Of a stretch of DNA of 20,998 nt, positions 4,983-11,836 are shown one piece after another. Positions within the stretch are counted from its first letter, which is position 1. The number at the start of each line of letters is the position of its first letter. This DNA is from a virus, in the IMG/VR virus record IMGVR_UViG_3300006990_000203, positions 1 through 20,998 of that record; one strand, 5' to 3'. The position numbers were made by a program, and so were the translations under genes. The notes beneath the pieces are model-generated. The model did not search any database. It was not told the DNA's origin and saw only the letters and a list, made by a program, of their open reading frames with translations.

Positions 4983-5235
4983 ATTTATAAAGATGCTTTT
5001 ATGGAAAAGAGCAATGGAGAAACACTCCAAGTGGTTCGACAAGAACGAACCAGCACAGGCACGATTCGGAGAATGTGAAGAGTGGCTAGAAGAATTAGAG
5101 GACAGAGTAGTAGCATTAGAACATGACTCACATCCTCCCAAAGACTTGTGTGAATTCGATTCATACGACCAATTTAAAAACGAAATCAAACAAATGATAA
5201 AAGATGAACTTAGTACTCAGTCAAGACAAGAATAA
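4975..5235 (+). CDS. Hypothetical protein, 86 residues, helical
   Basis: The protein starts with a short hydrophobic/basic helix (MVRFIKMLLWKRAMEK). It continues through an acidic heptad-like helix (EEWLEELEDRVVALEHD, 35-51) that would form a coiled coil, and ends in FKNEIKQMIKDELS. No catalytic motif is visible and I do not recognise it. The ATG overlaps the previous gene by 8 nt, and its 3' end overlaps the following oxygenase gene by 32 nt. The gene order suggests co-expression with the oxygenase run, nothing more. Confidence 0.6.
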   Translation: MVRFIKMLLWKRAMEKHSKWFDKNEPAQARFGECEEWLEELEDRVVALEHDSHPPKDLCEFDSYDQFKNEIKQMIKDELSTQSRQE

Positions 5236-5851
5236 TACATCAGACCTATGCGGACACATAGAGAACTTCCTGTCTGATAATGAGATACAAGACTTTTATT
5301 CCCACCAAACCAAACAATTCAAACCAGCAACTACAAGATACAGAGGACTAGATAAGTCTCTGAGAGACTGTGATAGACTTGGAGGTGCAACTGTACCTGA
5401 ATGGTTAAGGTACAAACTACAGTATGCAATCGATTCATACAATGATAGAACATATAAGTTTGATTTATATCCTATTTTATCTGACCATCACGAATTTAAT
5501 ATAGTAAGATATAAAAAGAAAGGACAATTTTTTACTGCACATAGAGATTGCAGACCTTACTTAAATCACATAATAACACGAAGATCGATGCGAAAGATAA
5601 GTATTAGTGTACAATTGAGTGATAAGTACGAAGGAGGAGACTTAGAGATTGCTGAGTCCTTCAACCAAAGAGATTTATTAGGGGGACAACATACACCTCC
5701 AAACCAATTTAGACACAAATTTAAAACAATGAAGAAGAAAGGCAGTTTAACAATATTCACAGCATTTCATATGCACGAAAGCACTCCACTAGTATCAGGA
5801 CTAAGAGATGTATTAGTATGTTTTATACGAGGAGAAAGTAAAGTATGGTAG
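5204..5851 (+). CDS. Prolyl-4-hydroxylase-like 2OG-Fe(II) oxygenase
   Basis: The 215-residue protein shows the P4Hc layout. FTAHRD holds the H113-x-D115 iron ligands. A strand KISISVQLSDKYEGGDLEI carries the family's GGDL/GGxL turn. KKGSLTIFTAFHMHESTPLVSGLR supplies the distal iron ligand H191 and R201, the 2-oxoglutarate-binding Arg ten residues later. All key residues are present, so it should be active. The substrate could be a host or phage protein side chain, a glycan or a nucleotide. Marine phages often carry several such enzymes, mostly uncharacterised. The first 90 residues are a helical cap. It overlaps both neighbours and belongs to the oxygenase/glycosyltransferase run. Confidence 0.82.
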   Translation: MNLVLSQDKNNTSDLCGHIENFLSDNEIQDFYSHQTKQFKPATTRYRGLDKSLRDCDRLGGATVPEWLRYKLQYAIDSYNDRTYKFDLYPILSDHHEFNIVRYKKKGQFFTAHRDCRPYLNHIITRRSMRKISISVQLSDKYEGGDLEIAESFNQRDLLGGQHTPPNQFRHKFKTMKKKGSLTIFTAFHMHESTPLVSGLRDVLVCFIRGESKVW

Positions 5852-6369
5852 TACCACAAAGTATAACAGACCTATGTAATGAAGTAGTAGAGTGGATGGA
5901 CCCTCAGCGTGATGCTCAGTTTCCTTTCTGTGATACATATTTAATGTGGCATTACTTCCCACCTAAGTATGATATCGAAGTATATAACTGTACTTATCCT
6001 TACTGGAGAACTCATGGTAATACTGTTATGGAAGATATCAGTACCCAAGGTGAGTTTAAGGAAACAATAGAAAAAATAGTTATAGTTAAAGGTACAGATA
6101 AAGGAATAGCTCTACCTAAAGCCCGAAAAACCAGACAAGCATACTATATAGTCAAAGGAGATACTGATATAATACTAGGTAAAAGCTACCAAAAGCTATG
6201 CCAATCACTAGAAGTTAATGATTATAAGTTAAATTCATGGGATAAACGACAACTAGAGTGGAAACCTCAGAAAGAGGGCGACGTTGAGAGTGTGGGTAAC
6301 TTATGGAATATGAACGTACACATAAAAGAAGGAGATATAATACTACATGTCACATACTATGATGACTAA
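5845..6369 (+). CDS. Hypothetical protein, 174 residues
   Basis: GGAG about 10 nt before the ATG and a 7-nt overlap with the oxygenase gene support the start. The N-terminal half has many aromatics (FPFCDTYLMWHYFPPKYD, VYNCTYPYW). The C-terminal half alternates strands such as KIVIVKGTDKG, AYYIVKGDTDIILG and VHIKEGDIILHVTYYDD. The repeated K-G-D turns before hydrophobic strands are cupin-like, but no clear HxH or Glu/His metal set was found. I do not recognise the family. Its place between a P4H-type oxygenase and a glycosyltransferase suggests a part in the same modification, which is inference. Confidence 0.6.
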   Translation: MVVPQSITDLCNEVVEWMDPQRDAQFPFCDTYLMWHYFPPKYDIEVYNCTYPYWRTHGNTVMEDISTQGEFKETIEKIVIVKGTDKGIALPKARKTRQAYYIVKGDTDIILGKSYQKLCQSLEVNDYKLNSWDKRQLEWKPQKEGDVESVGNLWNMNVHIKEGDIILHVTYYDD

Positions 6370-7195
6370 TGAAATAACAGGCCACTTTAAAAAGGCGGTT
6401 TTAGATTTCAATAGCGAAGAACCTATACGCTTATTTGTTGGAACAAGTGAAAACTTTGACCCTACAATAGAGAAAGTATATTTATATAGCATATTAAAGA
6501 ATACAAATCATCCTGTAGAAGTTACATGGCTAAGACCAAGTATGTTTCCTACATGGAAAAGAAAAGGTTGGGGAACACCCTTCACTTGCTTCAGGTATGC
6601 TATACCAGAGCTGTGTGGATTCAAAGGCAGAGCTTTGTACACAGATTGTGATATGATAAACTTCAGAGATATATTTCATTTATGGAGAACAGACCTGAAA
6701 GGGAAACCTTTTGGCATGGTCTGGGATTCTTTACAAATGAATAATGTAAGGCACAAAGACACCCCACAAGAAAGAGGATGGTGGTGTGATAGTATTATGC
6801 TAATAGATTGTGAAAAAGCAAAAGAACATGTACACTCTATAGAAGAACAAGCTCAATGGGATGGAACTTATAAGTGGTCATTTATGGAAAGTATTGGTTC
6901 TCCCTTTAGAAAAAAGAGTGAACATATAGTACATGAGATTGATGCTAGATGGAACAGCTTCGACGGGTGTGATACAGCTTATCCATACAAGACTAATAAT
7001 ATAAGTGATATAACGAAAGTACATTTTGAACTAGAAGAGATTTGGCAAGTACATCTTACAGCACTTAGCTATCAACCTTGGCATCCGAAGTACTCTCCTC
7101 ACGCTAAAGCAACGCACAAAAGACAGGACATAATGGAAGTATATTGGAAGTACCAAAGAGAAGTAAAACAATTGGAGAAACTTAGTGAAGTTTGA
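6347..7195 (+). CDS. Glycosyltransferase, GT8-like (GT-A fold)
   Basis: The 282-residue protein opens with a Rossmann-like strand RLFVGTSENFD (28-38). A helix with KVYLYSILKNT and then EVTWLRP follow. The conserved TPFTCFRYAIPEL leads into GRALYTDCDMINF, whose D100-x-D102 is the metal- and nucleotide-sugar-binding DxD motif. Later W/H-rich segments (WQVHLTALSYQPWHPKY) match the end of the GT-A domain in GT8-type enzymes, which transfer a sugar from UDP-sugars. The acceptor is unknown: modified DNA base, hydroxylated protein or surface glycan are all possible. A GGAG about 12 nt before 6347 supports this start, though ATG codons at 6359 and 6362 also exist. It sits between a P4H-like and a JmjC-like oxygenase. 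Confidence 0.72.
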   Translation: MSHTMMTNEITGHFKKAVLDFNSEEPIRLFVGTSENFDPTIEKVYLYSILKNTNHPVEVTWLRPSMFPTWKRKGWGTPFTCFRYAIPELCGFKGRALYTDCDMINFRDIFHLWRTDLKGKPFGMVWDSLQMNNVRHKDTPQERGWWCDSIMLIDCEKAKEHVHSIEEQAQWDGTYKWSFMESIGSPFRKKSEHIVHEIDARWNSFDGCDTAYPYKTNNISDITKVHFELEEIWQVHLTALSYQPWHPKYSPHAKATHKRQDIMEVYWKYQREVKQLEKLSEV

Positions 7196-7871
7196 AGAGC
7201 TAATAAGTCCCATCGGGGTTGATGAGTTTCATCTGAAATACAAGGGGAAGAAACATTTTTATATTAAGAGAGAGGACAATCCTTTCTCAAAACATTTTAG
7301 TTGGGAAGAACTCGACAACTATCTCAATCAAATGAATATTGGACAATGGGATAGAACACCACAGTTACAGGTAGTTTTACCTGATGGAAACAAGTGGTGT
7401 AAGAAGAAAGACAAGAAAAAATTATCACGCACAGAACTTTGGAATCTGTGGAATAATGGAAGTAGTTTTATACTTACGCTAAGTGAGTTCCTAAACGAAA
7501 CTATGTGGAAGCAGTGCCAAGACTTTGAAAAACACTACGGTGTTGGACAAGCAAATCTATATTGTAGTAAATCTAGAGATGCACACTGTTTTCCGATTCA
7601 TGCAGATTCGACTGATAACTTTTTGTTTCATGTATCAGGCACAGTACGCTGGTACATTTATGAAGAGTTTGAAGTAAAAGGGGGTCGCAGAGAAACTGCT
7701 ACTTTGGAAGAAGTAATAGACTTAAATGACGGCGACCTACTATACATACCGAAAGGTAAGTACCATAGAGTTGATACTCTAAGCCCAAGAATATCAATTA
7801 GCTTTCACTTCCAAGAAAGAAGTGTAGGCAGACCCTATAATAGGAGGAATTGGTATAACTGGAAACCATAG
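7185..7871 (+). CDS. JmjC/cupin-4-like 2OG-Fe(II) oxygenase
   Basis: The 228-residue product resembles the cupin-4/JmjC group that includes ribosomal-protein and histone hydroxylases. FPIHADSTDNFLFHVSGTVRW contains H139-x-D141 followed by the hydrophobic strand. LNDGDLLYIPKGKYHRVDT supplies the distal ligand H194 after the typical GDxLYIPxGxxH strand, and ISISFHF closes the barrel. All three iron ligands are present. Known relatives hydroxylate arginine or histidine in proteins, so protein hydroxylation is the best guess, but the substrate is unknown. It starts with GTG at 7185, with GGAG 7 nt upstream, overlapping the glycosyltransferase gene by 11 nt. Confidence 0.78.
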   Translation: MKFEELISPIGVDEFHLKYKGKKHFYIKREDNPFSKHFSWEELDNYLNQMNIGQWDRTPQLQVVLPDGNKWCKKKDKKKLSRTELWNLWNNGSSFILTLSEFLNETMWKQCQDFEKHYGVGQANLYCSKSRDAHCFPIHADSTDNFLFHVSGTVRWYIYEEFEVKGGRRETATLEEVIDLNDGDLLYIPKGKYHRVDTLSPRISISFHFQERSVGRPYNRRNWYNWKP

Positions 7872-7880
7872 GAGATTACT

Positions 7881-8255
7881 ATGGCAGAAGGAACTGATAA
7901 TTCACGAAACGAAGTTGAAATAGATTTGGACAAGTACATGGCTCTCATTGAGAAGCTAGACAAGTCTGAAGATATGATAAAGGAGATGCAACTCGAGGCT
8001 GCAGCAGCTAAGAAAAGACTTGCACCACCTAAACGAAAGTTTATGGATTTATTTTTGGACGACAACGATGTTAATGAAAAAGCTATAATTGGCTTCATCG
8101 CGTTCTTTATGCTTATTGTTTTTGCTGGGTGTGATTTAATAACAGCGTTCTGGGGACAGGACTTAGTAATTAGTGACACCATATTCACAAGTCTCGTAGT
8201 GATTACACTCGGAGCATTTGGAATCAGTGAAGCAGGAAGAGCATTTGGAAAGTGA
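7881..8255 (+). CDS. Two-span membrane protein, possible holin
   Basis: The 124-residue protein has a charged, probably coiled-coil N-terminal half (15-47, with an Ala-rich end). Two hydrophobic segments follow, about 68-90 (AIIGFIAFFMLIVFAGCDLI) and 98-115 (FTSLVVITLGAFGISEA). It ends with a short glycine-rich tail. AGGAG about 6 nt before the ATG supports the start. Two closely spaced spans with a charged tail resemble class II holins or other small phage membrane proteins. It is 3.5 kb from the spanins, which weakens the holin idea. No other known motif is present. Confidence 0.65.
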   Translation: MAEGTDNSRNEVEIDLDKYMALIEKLDKSEDMIKEMQLEAAAAKKRLAPPKRKFMDLFLDDNDVNEKAIIGFIAFFMLIVFAGCDLITAFWGQDLVISDTIFTSLVVITLGAFGISEAGRAFGK

Positions 8256-8638
8256 TAACAGCAAGATTATTTATAGACTTTGAATTAGTAGAGAGAAAGT
8301 ATGAACCTGAGATGGTTCATGCTACGGACATTTTCTGTCCTGTTTCCCATAGAAAGGAGCAGGACGGATATGACGTTTTGCGCAATGACATTCTTAAGAA
8401 TGGAATGAAGCATCCAATCATACTCTTACCGAATACTTACGACAACTGGCAACTTACAATGCGTAATGTCAACCCTGAGTATATAGTACCCTATCAAAAG
8501 ACAAAGTACATATGTGCCTATGGAAACCAGCGCTGTGATATACTTATGAGTACTGGGTCTACATATATGTGGAGTTTAGTAACTGATAATGTGGAATGGT
8601 CACATGCTGCGTTTATGGAGTTAAAAAATAGTACTTGA
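8252..8638 (+). CDS. ParB-like (ParBc/sulfiredoxin fold) domain protein
   Basis: The 128-residue product contains YDVLRNDILKNGMKHPIILLP (split about 40-60) and then YICAYGNQRCDILMSTG. This matches the ParB N-terminal pattern: L-x-x-x-I-x-x-x-G-x-x-x-P-I-x-V, a spacer, and a G-x-x-R helix. ParB-type domains bind CTP in plasmid/chromosome partition proteins, and free-standing phage versions occur as nucleases, methyltransferase partners or unknowns. This one has the core domain only and no HTH. It starts with GTG in a GTGA overlap with the membrane protein. Its TGA stop lies inside the -35 box of the next promoter. Activity cannot be predicted. Confidence 0.55.
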   Translation: MITARLFIDFELVERKYEPEMVHATDIFCPVSHRKEQDGYDVLRNDILKNGMKHPIILLPNTYDNWQLTMRNVNPEYIVPYQKTKYICAYGNQRCDILMSTGSTYMWSLVTDNVEWSHAAFMELKNST

Positions 8639-8663
8639 CAGATGGTTTCAAATTTAGTATAAT
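8635..8663 (+). promoter_or_regulatory. Sigma70-type promoter, leaderless
   Basis: AATAGTAC, then TTGACA (8635-8640), 17-bp spacer, TATAAT (8658-8663), 6 nt, and the ATG of the small zinc-ribbon gene at 8670. The -35 box contains the stop codon of the ParB-like gene. Confidence 0.85.
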
Positions 8664-8669
8664 ATACAT

Positions 8670-8828
8670 ATGAAAAATACAGAAACAAACAAAAACAAAA
8701 TTGTAAACATGTGGAACTCAGAAACAAAAGAGTTTGACAAGTATCATTACGGAGAGTGCGAACACTGTGGGACAGCAGTACAGCCAGAGAATGGCGAGTG
8801 TCCTAAGTACAAGTGCTGGATAGCGTAA
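8670..8828 (+). CDS. Small zinc-ribbon-like protein, 52 residues
   Basis: The protein carries CEHC (C30, C33) and CPKYKC (C44, C49), a C-x2-C-x10-C-x4-C arrangement that should bind one zinc ion. It is preceded by a polar, Asn/Lys-rich N-terminus. Such mini zinc ribbons occur in phage DNA- or RNA-binding proteins, but no function is known for this one. Its existence is supported by a perfect promoter ending 6 nt before the ATG (leaderless mRNA, no Shine-Dalgarno). Its TAA overlaps the next ATG (TAATG), implying coupled translation of the following gene. Confidence 0.65.
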   Translation: MKNTETNKNKIVNMWNSETKEFDKYHYGECEHCGTAVQPENGECPKYKCWIA

Positions 8829-9427
8829 TGAATTTATTTTATTTAGATGAAGACCTAGACAAATGCGCAGAGTATCATGTCGACAAGCACATAGTAAAGA
8901 TGCCTCTCGAGGCAGCACAACTCTTATGTACTGCGATATGGATTGATGCCAAACTAGGTTTTGTACCCCGTGCGCTTGACAAGGACGAACGTGAGGTACT
9001 AAATAGTGAGAAAGCCAAGATTAAGCACCTACCGCTTGACCAGCGACCGCTCACGCCATACTTACCAATGATGTATAATCATCCGTGTACGATATGGGTT
9101 AGGTCGAGCTTGGATAACTTTGAGTGGACTCATTGTTATGCTAACGCATTGAACGATGAGTACCACTATCGTTATGGTAAACAACACAAATCCATAGTGG
9201 AAGTAGTAAACAAACTACCTGAGCCAAAGAATATGCCCAGACTCGGATTTACAGAATTTGGACTAGCAATGCCAGATGACTTGAAAGATTATGATAACCC
9301 TATACAGAGCTATCGTGACTACTACCATCTAGACAAAGCTACGTTCGCCGCATGGTCTCACAGAGACAAGCCTCATTGGTGGAGCGAAGACTACGCTGAC
9401 TATGAGAAAAGGATAACAGCAACATGA
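8828..9427 (+). CDS. Conserved phage-type protein with a YHVDKHIVKM motif
   Basis: The 199-residue product begins MNLFYLDEDLDKCAEYHVDKHIV and continues KMPLEAAQLLCTA. The F-Y-L-D-E-D start with a following Y-H-x-D-K-H-x-V-K-M-x-L-E-x-A-Q-L-L helix is a pattern I associate with a conserved family in tailed phages, but I cannot attach a proven activity. H17, D19, K20 and H21 could be a metal or catalytic site. The rest is rich in aromatic residues and prolines (RPLTPYLPMMYNHPC, FEWTHCYANAL) and ends in WSHRDKPHWWS. The ATG at 8828 overlaps the previous stop and is preferred to the in-frame upstream ATG at 8813, which would extend into the zinc-ribbon gene. It is probably enzymatic; function unknown. 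Confidence 0.65.
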   Translation: MNLFYLDEDLDKCAEYHVDKHIVKMPLEAAQLLCTAIWIDAKLGFVPRALDKDEREVLNSEKAKIKHLPLDQRPLTPYLPMMYNHPCTIWVRSSLDNFEWTHCYANALNDEYHYRYGKQHKSIVEVVNKLPEPKNMPRLGFTEFGLAMPDDLKDYDNPIQSYRDYYHLDKATFAAWSHRDKPHWWSEDYADYEKRITAT

Positions 9428-9618
9428 TCAAAGTGGAACATAAAGGGTATACATTTACCTTTAACGATGGAACTACAGAAGAACAGCAGCACGAAGCAAT
9501 CAAAAAACATCTAGCAAAGAGCAGATGGTTTAGACCGATTGTAATGAGAAAATCAAGTGGACAACAGGTTCATTTAGGAAACGGAGTTAGAAAGCATGGC
9601 AAAAGACACACCTCTTGA
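9424..9618 (+). CDS. Hypothetical protein, 64 residues
   Basis: The ATG overlaps the previous gene by 4 nt, with AAGGA about 10 nt upstream. The product has a short beta hairpin (VEHKGYTFTFNDGT), a helix (EEQQHEAIKKHLAK) and a basic tail with many Arg, Lys and His residues. It may bind nucleic acid on charge grounds only. I do not recognise it. The 3' end overlaps the next gene by 23 nt. Confidence 0.55.
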   Translation: MIKVEHKGYTFTFNDGTTEEQQHEAIKKHLAKSRWFRPIVMRKSSGQQVHLGNGVRKHGKRHTS

Positions 9619-9811
9619 TGTCCTACTAGGTATCAAGAAAGAACCAATAAATACTATGGAGCATAGGGATATGTTGCGTCAAAACCTAAATCAACAAAGA
9701 GTAACAGCTGAAGAAGAGATAGCAGTTCTAAAAGGACAGCTATCCTCTAAAAGAGAATATTTAGCAAAGATTGAAGGTGGACTTGACGTACTTGATGAAT
9801 TAAGCAAGTGA
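9596..9811 (+). CDS. Hypothetical coiled-coil protein, 71 residues
   Basis: After a short start containing LDVLLGIKKEP, residues about 22-71 form one long predicted helix with heptad-like hydrophobics (EEEIAVLKGQLSSKREYLAKI). The layout is common among small accessory phage proteins. No function can be assigned. GGAG about 11 nt before the ATG supports the start. The stop overlaps the GTG of the following oxygenase gene by 4 nt. Confidence 0.6.
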   Translation: MAKDTPLDVLLGIKKEPINTMEHRDMLRQNLNQQRVTAEEEIAVLKGQLSSKREYLAKIEGGLDVLDELSK

Positions 9812-10431
9812 TAGTAATAAAGGACGATTTTTACCCCAACGTGGATGAAGTTCGAGAACGAGCTTTGTCCATGTTTTTTAGACCAGGACGTAGAGAAAGA
9901 AGTACTATGTTTCCAGGTCGTCGCACTATGTCCTCATTTAGTAATGAGAACTTTGTGTATTGTAGAAATCAATGGGAACATATGCTTAATGCAAGGATGC
10001 AGTACTTTCCTAGAAACAACAGCAACACAGCATTTACATTATCAGACAAAGATGATGCAAACTGGAACTGGGTACACCATGACTGTTCAGGATTCTTAGA
10101 GAATACTAGTGAAGAAATGAAAGGTCAAGCCTATGCAGCGGTAGTATATCTAAGTCCTAATGCTGATATTAAGAAAGGTACAGGATTATTTCAATCCAAC
10201 CAAACTGGTAAAGTTTACAAGAATGATGAACTTAGCAAAGGCAAAGGTATGTTCAAACAAATGTGGGAAGAGGATGGAGAGTTCTTGATGCACACTTATG
10301 TTGGCAATCTATATAACAGATGTGTTTTATACCCTGCACACTATTGGCATGCTCCATTCTGTGCAGGATTTGGACACGACAAAGCAACAGGCAGACTTGT
10401 ACAAGTAGGCTTTTTTACGGTGAATAAATGA
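9808..10431 (+). CDS. DUF6445-type 2OG-Fe(II) oxygenase-like protein
   Basis: The 207-residue protein starts with the family-like MIVIKDDFYPNVDEVRERAL. It carries WVHHD (H90-x-D92) as proximal iron ligands, then AAVVYLSPNADIKKGTGLF. NRCVLYPAHYWHAP has H181 as distal ligand, and GRLVQVGFF has R196 as the 2-oxoglutarate-binding residue. This order matches the P4H-like DUF6445 proteins of bacteria and phages, whose substrates are unknown. The start is GTG at 9808 within a GTGA overlap. With the genes at 5204 and 7185 it makes three complete oxygenase active sites in about 5 kb. It may act on a phage or host protein, or on a nucleotide. Confidence 0.75.
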   Translation: MIVIKDDFYPNVDEVRERALSMFFRPGRRERSTMFPGRRTMSSFSNENFVYCRNQWEHMLNARMQYFPRNNSNTAFTLSDKDDANWNWVHHDCSGFLENTSEEMKGQAYAAVVYLSPNADIKKGTGLFQSNQTGKVYKNDELSKGKGMFKQMWEEDGEFLMHTYVGNLYNRCVLYPAHYWHAPFCAGFGHDKATGRLVQVGFFTVNK

Positions 10432-10754
10432 GTGATTACAAAACAGACAAATATAAATTTAATGAAGATGTAGTATTAAACAAACTGCGTAATCATATAT
10501 TGGGAACATACGACCAACACTATAGTATGAATAAAATCCAGTCAACGGAGTTCATCTTTGATGCTGGTCATGGTGAAGGCTTTTGCTTAGGAAATATCAT
10601 AAAGTACGCTCAACGCTATGGAAAGAAGGAAGGAAAAAACGAGCAGGACTTACTAAAGATTCTGCATTATGGAATTATATTAATGGGGTCAAAAATTAAT
10701 GAGAACGAAGAAACACGAGAATCTTACACAGGCAAATATAACCAAGGTAATTGA
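10428..10754 (+). CDS. DUF3310 family protein (nucleotide-kinase-associated)
   Basis: The 108-residue protein carries the DUF3310 signature: HYSMNKIQSTEFIFD, GFCLGNIIKYAQRYGKK and QDLLKILHYGI (about 31-83). The family pattern is HY...ie.ie.i.......F..GN.iKYi.R...K....DL.KA..Y. Members are widespread in phages and include T7 gp1.7-type proteins linked to nucleotide metabolism, although most are uncharacterised. A role in nucleotide supply is therefore an inference. The last 25 residues are polar. The ATG lies in an ATGA overlap with the oxygenase gene, and the 3' end overlaps the next gene by 56 nt. Confidence 0.78.
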   Translation: MSDYKTDKYKFNEDVVLNKLRNHILGTYDQHYSMNKIQSTEFIFDAGHGEGFCLGNIIKYAQRYGKKEGKNEQDLLKILHYGIILMGSKINENEETRESYTGKYNQGN

Positions 10755-11358
10755 GTTATTAAATCCTACTGATGGTAGCAAACCTATAACAAAGAAAGAA
10801 GCATGTGGTATATTAAACATTGCTTACAACACAACTAGATTAGGTAATATCATTATTGAGTTCAATGAAACTATGGAGTTTCGTGCTAAAAGAAAAGCAC
10901 AGAACAAAGGAAAAGCTGCAACTAAAAAAGAAATTACAGATGCAATAGCAGGATATTTAGATGGCGAAACAGTAGCAGACATTGCTAAGTCACTGTATCG
11001 TTCACCTGCTTTTGTAAAGGGAATCATAGAAAGAATAGGAGTCCCACAAAAAATAGCACACACAGACTTTGAAGGCAGACGGAATGCACTATTACCAGAC
11101 CAGTGCATGTCTGATGATTTTGCCAAAGGAGAAAAGGTTTGGGCAATAAGACAGAACTATCCAGCGATAGTACAAAAAGAACTTAAGCCTGAACAAGCAG
11201 AGGATAGAGGCTACAAGATATACCTAGTGTATACAATTGAAGCACAACAAGAAGACCTCAAAGATACGTACTTTCCATACTTAAGTTTTGCAGGTAAATA
11301 CCATGCAGTACCAGCTTATGATATGGGCAGTCTAAGACATTTACGAGAGTATATGTAA
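10699..11358 (+). CDS. Helix-turn-helix DNA-binding protein with two HTH units
   Basis: The 219-residue protein has two helix-turn-helix-like units. The first (about 9-50) contains PITKKEACGILNIAYNTTRL. The second (about 75-117) contains TKKEITDAIAGYLDGETVADIAKSLYRSPAFVKGIIERIGVP. The C-terminal half (120-219) has a beta-rich unit with GEKVWAIRQNYPAIVQKE and YKIYLVYTIE, and ends in a helix. A regulator or a sequence-specific DNA-binding factor is likely; I do not know a named homolog. The ATG lies within the previous gene (56-nt overlap), and a weak purine stretch precedes it. Confidence 0.6.
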   Translation: MRTKKHENLTQANITKVIELLNPTDGSKPITKKEACGILNIAYNTTRLGNIIIEFNETMEFRAKRKAQNKGKAATKKEITDAIAGYLDGETVADIAKSLYRSPAFVKGIIERIGVPQKIAHTDFEGRRNALLPDQCMSDDFAKGEKVWAIRQNYPAIVQKELKPEQAEDRGYKIYLVYTIEAQQEDLKDTYFPYLSFAGKYHAVPAYDMGSLRHLREYM

Positions 11359-11369
11359 AAGGAAAACAA

Positions 11370-11630
11370 ATGGACACACTATACTATGTGGCGTCGTTTT
11401 GGTTAGCAGGAGTAGGTATGGGTATCTATAACCTATACTTACCAGCGATACAAATAATTGGAAGAATAGATAAAAGTAATATAGCATATAGATACGCTTG
11501 GGTAGGTGGAATAGTATTCACTTGCTTTTTATTAGTATTTTTGCCTATTCTTATTCATGTAATACTAATGGATAAACACCAAGAAAGATTCTTGAAGTCG
11601 TTTATCCCAGCATATATGGGAGACAAATAA
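11370..11630 (+). CDS. Two-span inner-membrane protein, 86 residues
   Basis: Hydrophobic segments at about 3-29 (YYVASFWLAGVGMGIYNLYL) and 44-68 (WVGGIVFTCFLLVFLPILIHVIL) flank a short polar loop. The tail after residue 69 is basic and short. AAGGA about 8 nt before the ATG supports the start. There is no recognised family. A TAATG overlap couples it to the next gene. Confidence 0.65.
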   Translation: MDTLYYVASFWLAGVGMGIYNLYLPAIQIIGRIDKSNIAYRYAWVGGIVFTCFLLVFLPILIHVILMDKHQERFLKSFIPAYMGDK

Positions 11631-11836
11631 TGCATAGAGGAAATAGATACTACGAAGCTCTGAAAGCTAAGTATATAGCAGAAGCTAAAGAAGCAGAGGC
11701 AGTGTTGCATACATACTTTACTAACTCAGTAGGTATTGGGGAACACTCTGACCTCATAGAAGAGTTTGATAAACAACTAGATAAACTAGCATCCGCACAG
11801 GAAAAGCTAGAGTCATTAGAGGGTTTATTAGATTGA
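11630..11836 (+). CDS. Hypothetical helical protein, 68 residues
   Basis: Nearly the whole sequence is predicted helical, in two parts joined by a short loop (YFTNSVGIGEHSDL, 29-42). The second part (EEFDKQLDKLASAQEKLESLEGLL) is coiled-coil-like. Proteins with this N-V-G-I-G-E-H loop between two helices are common in marine T4-like phages but remain uncharacterised. GGGAG about 7 nt before the ATG supports the start. Confidence 0.65.
   Translation: MHRGNRYYEALKAKYIAEAKEAEAVLHTYFTNSVGIGEHSDLIEEFDKQLDKLASAQEKLESLEGLLD

Noticed and set aside
9845-10099. 84-codon plus-strand ORF
   Set aside because: It is an out-of-frame shadow of the DUF6445-like oxygenase.
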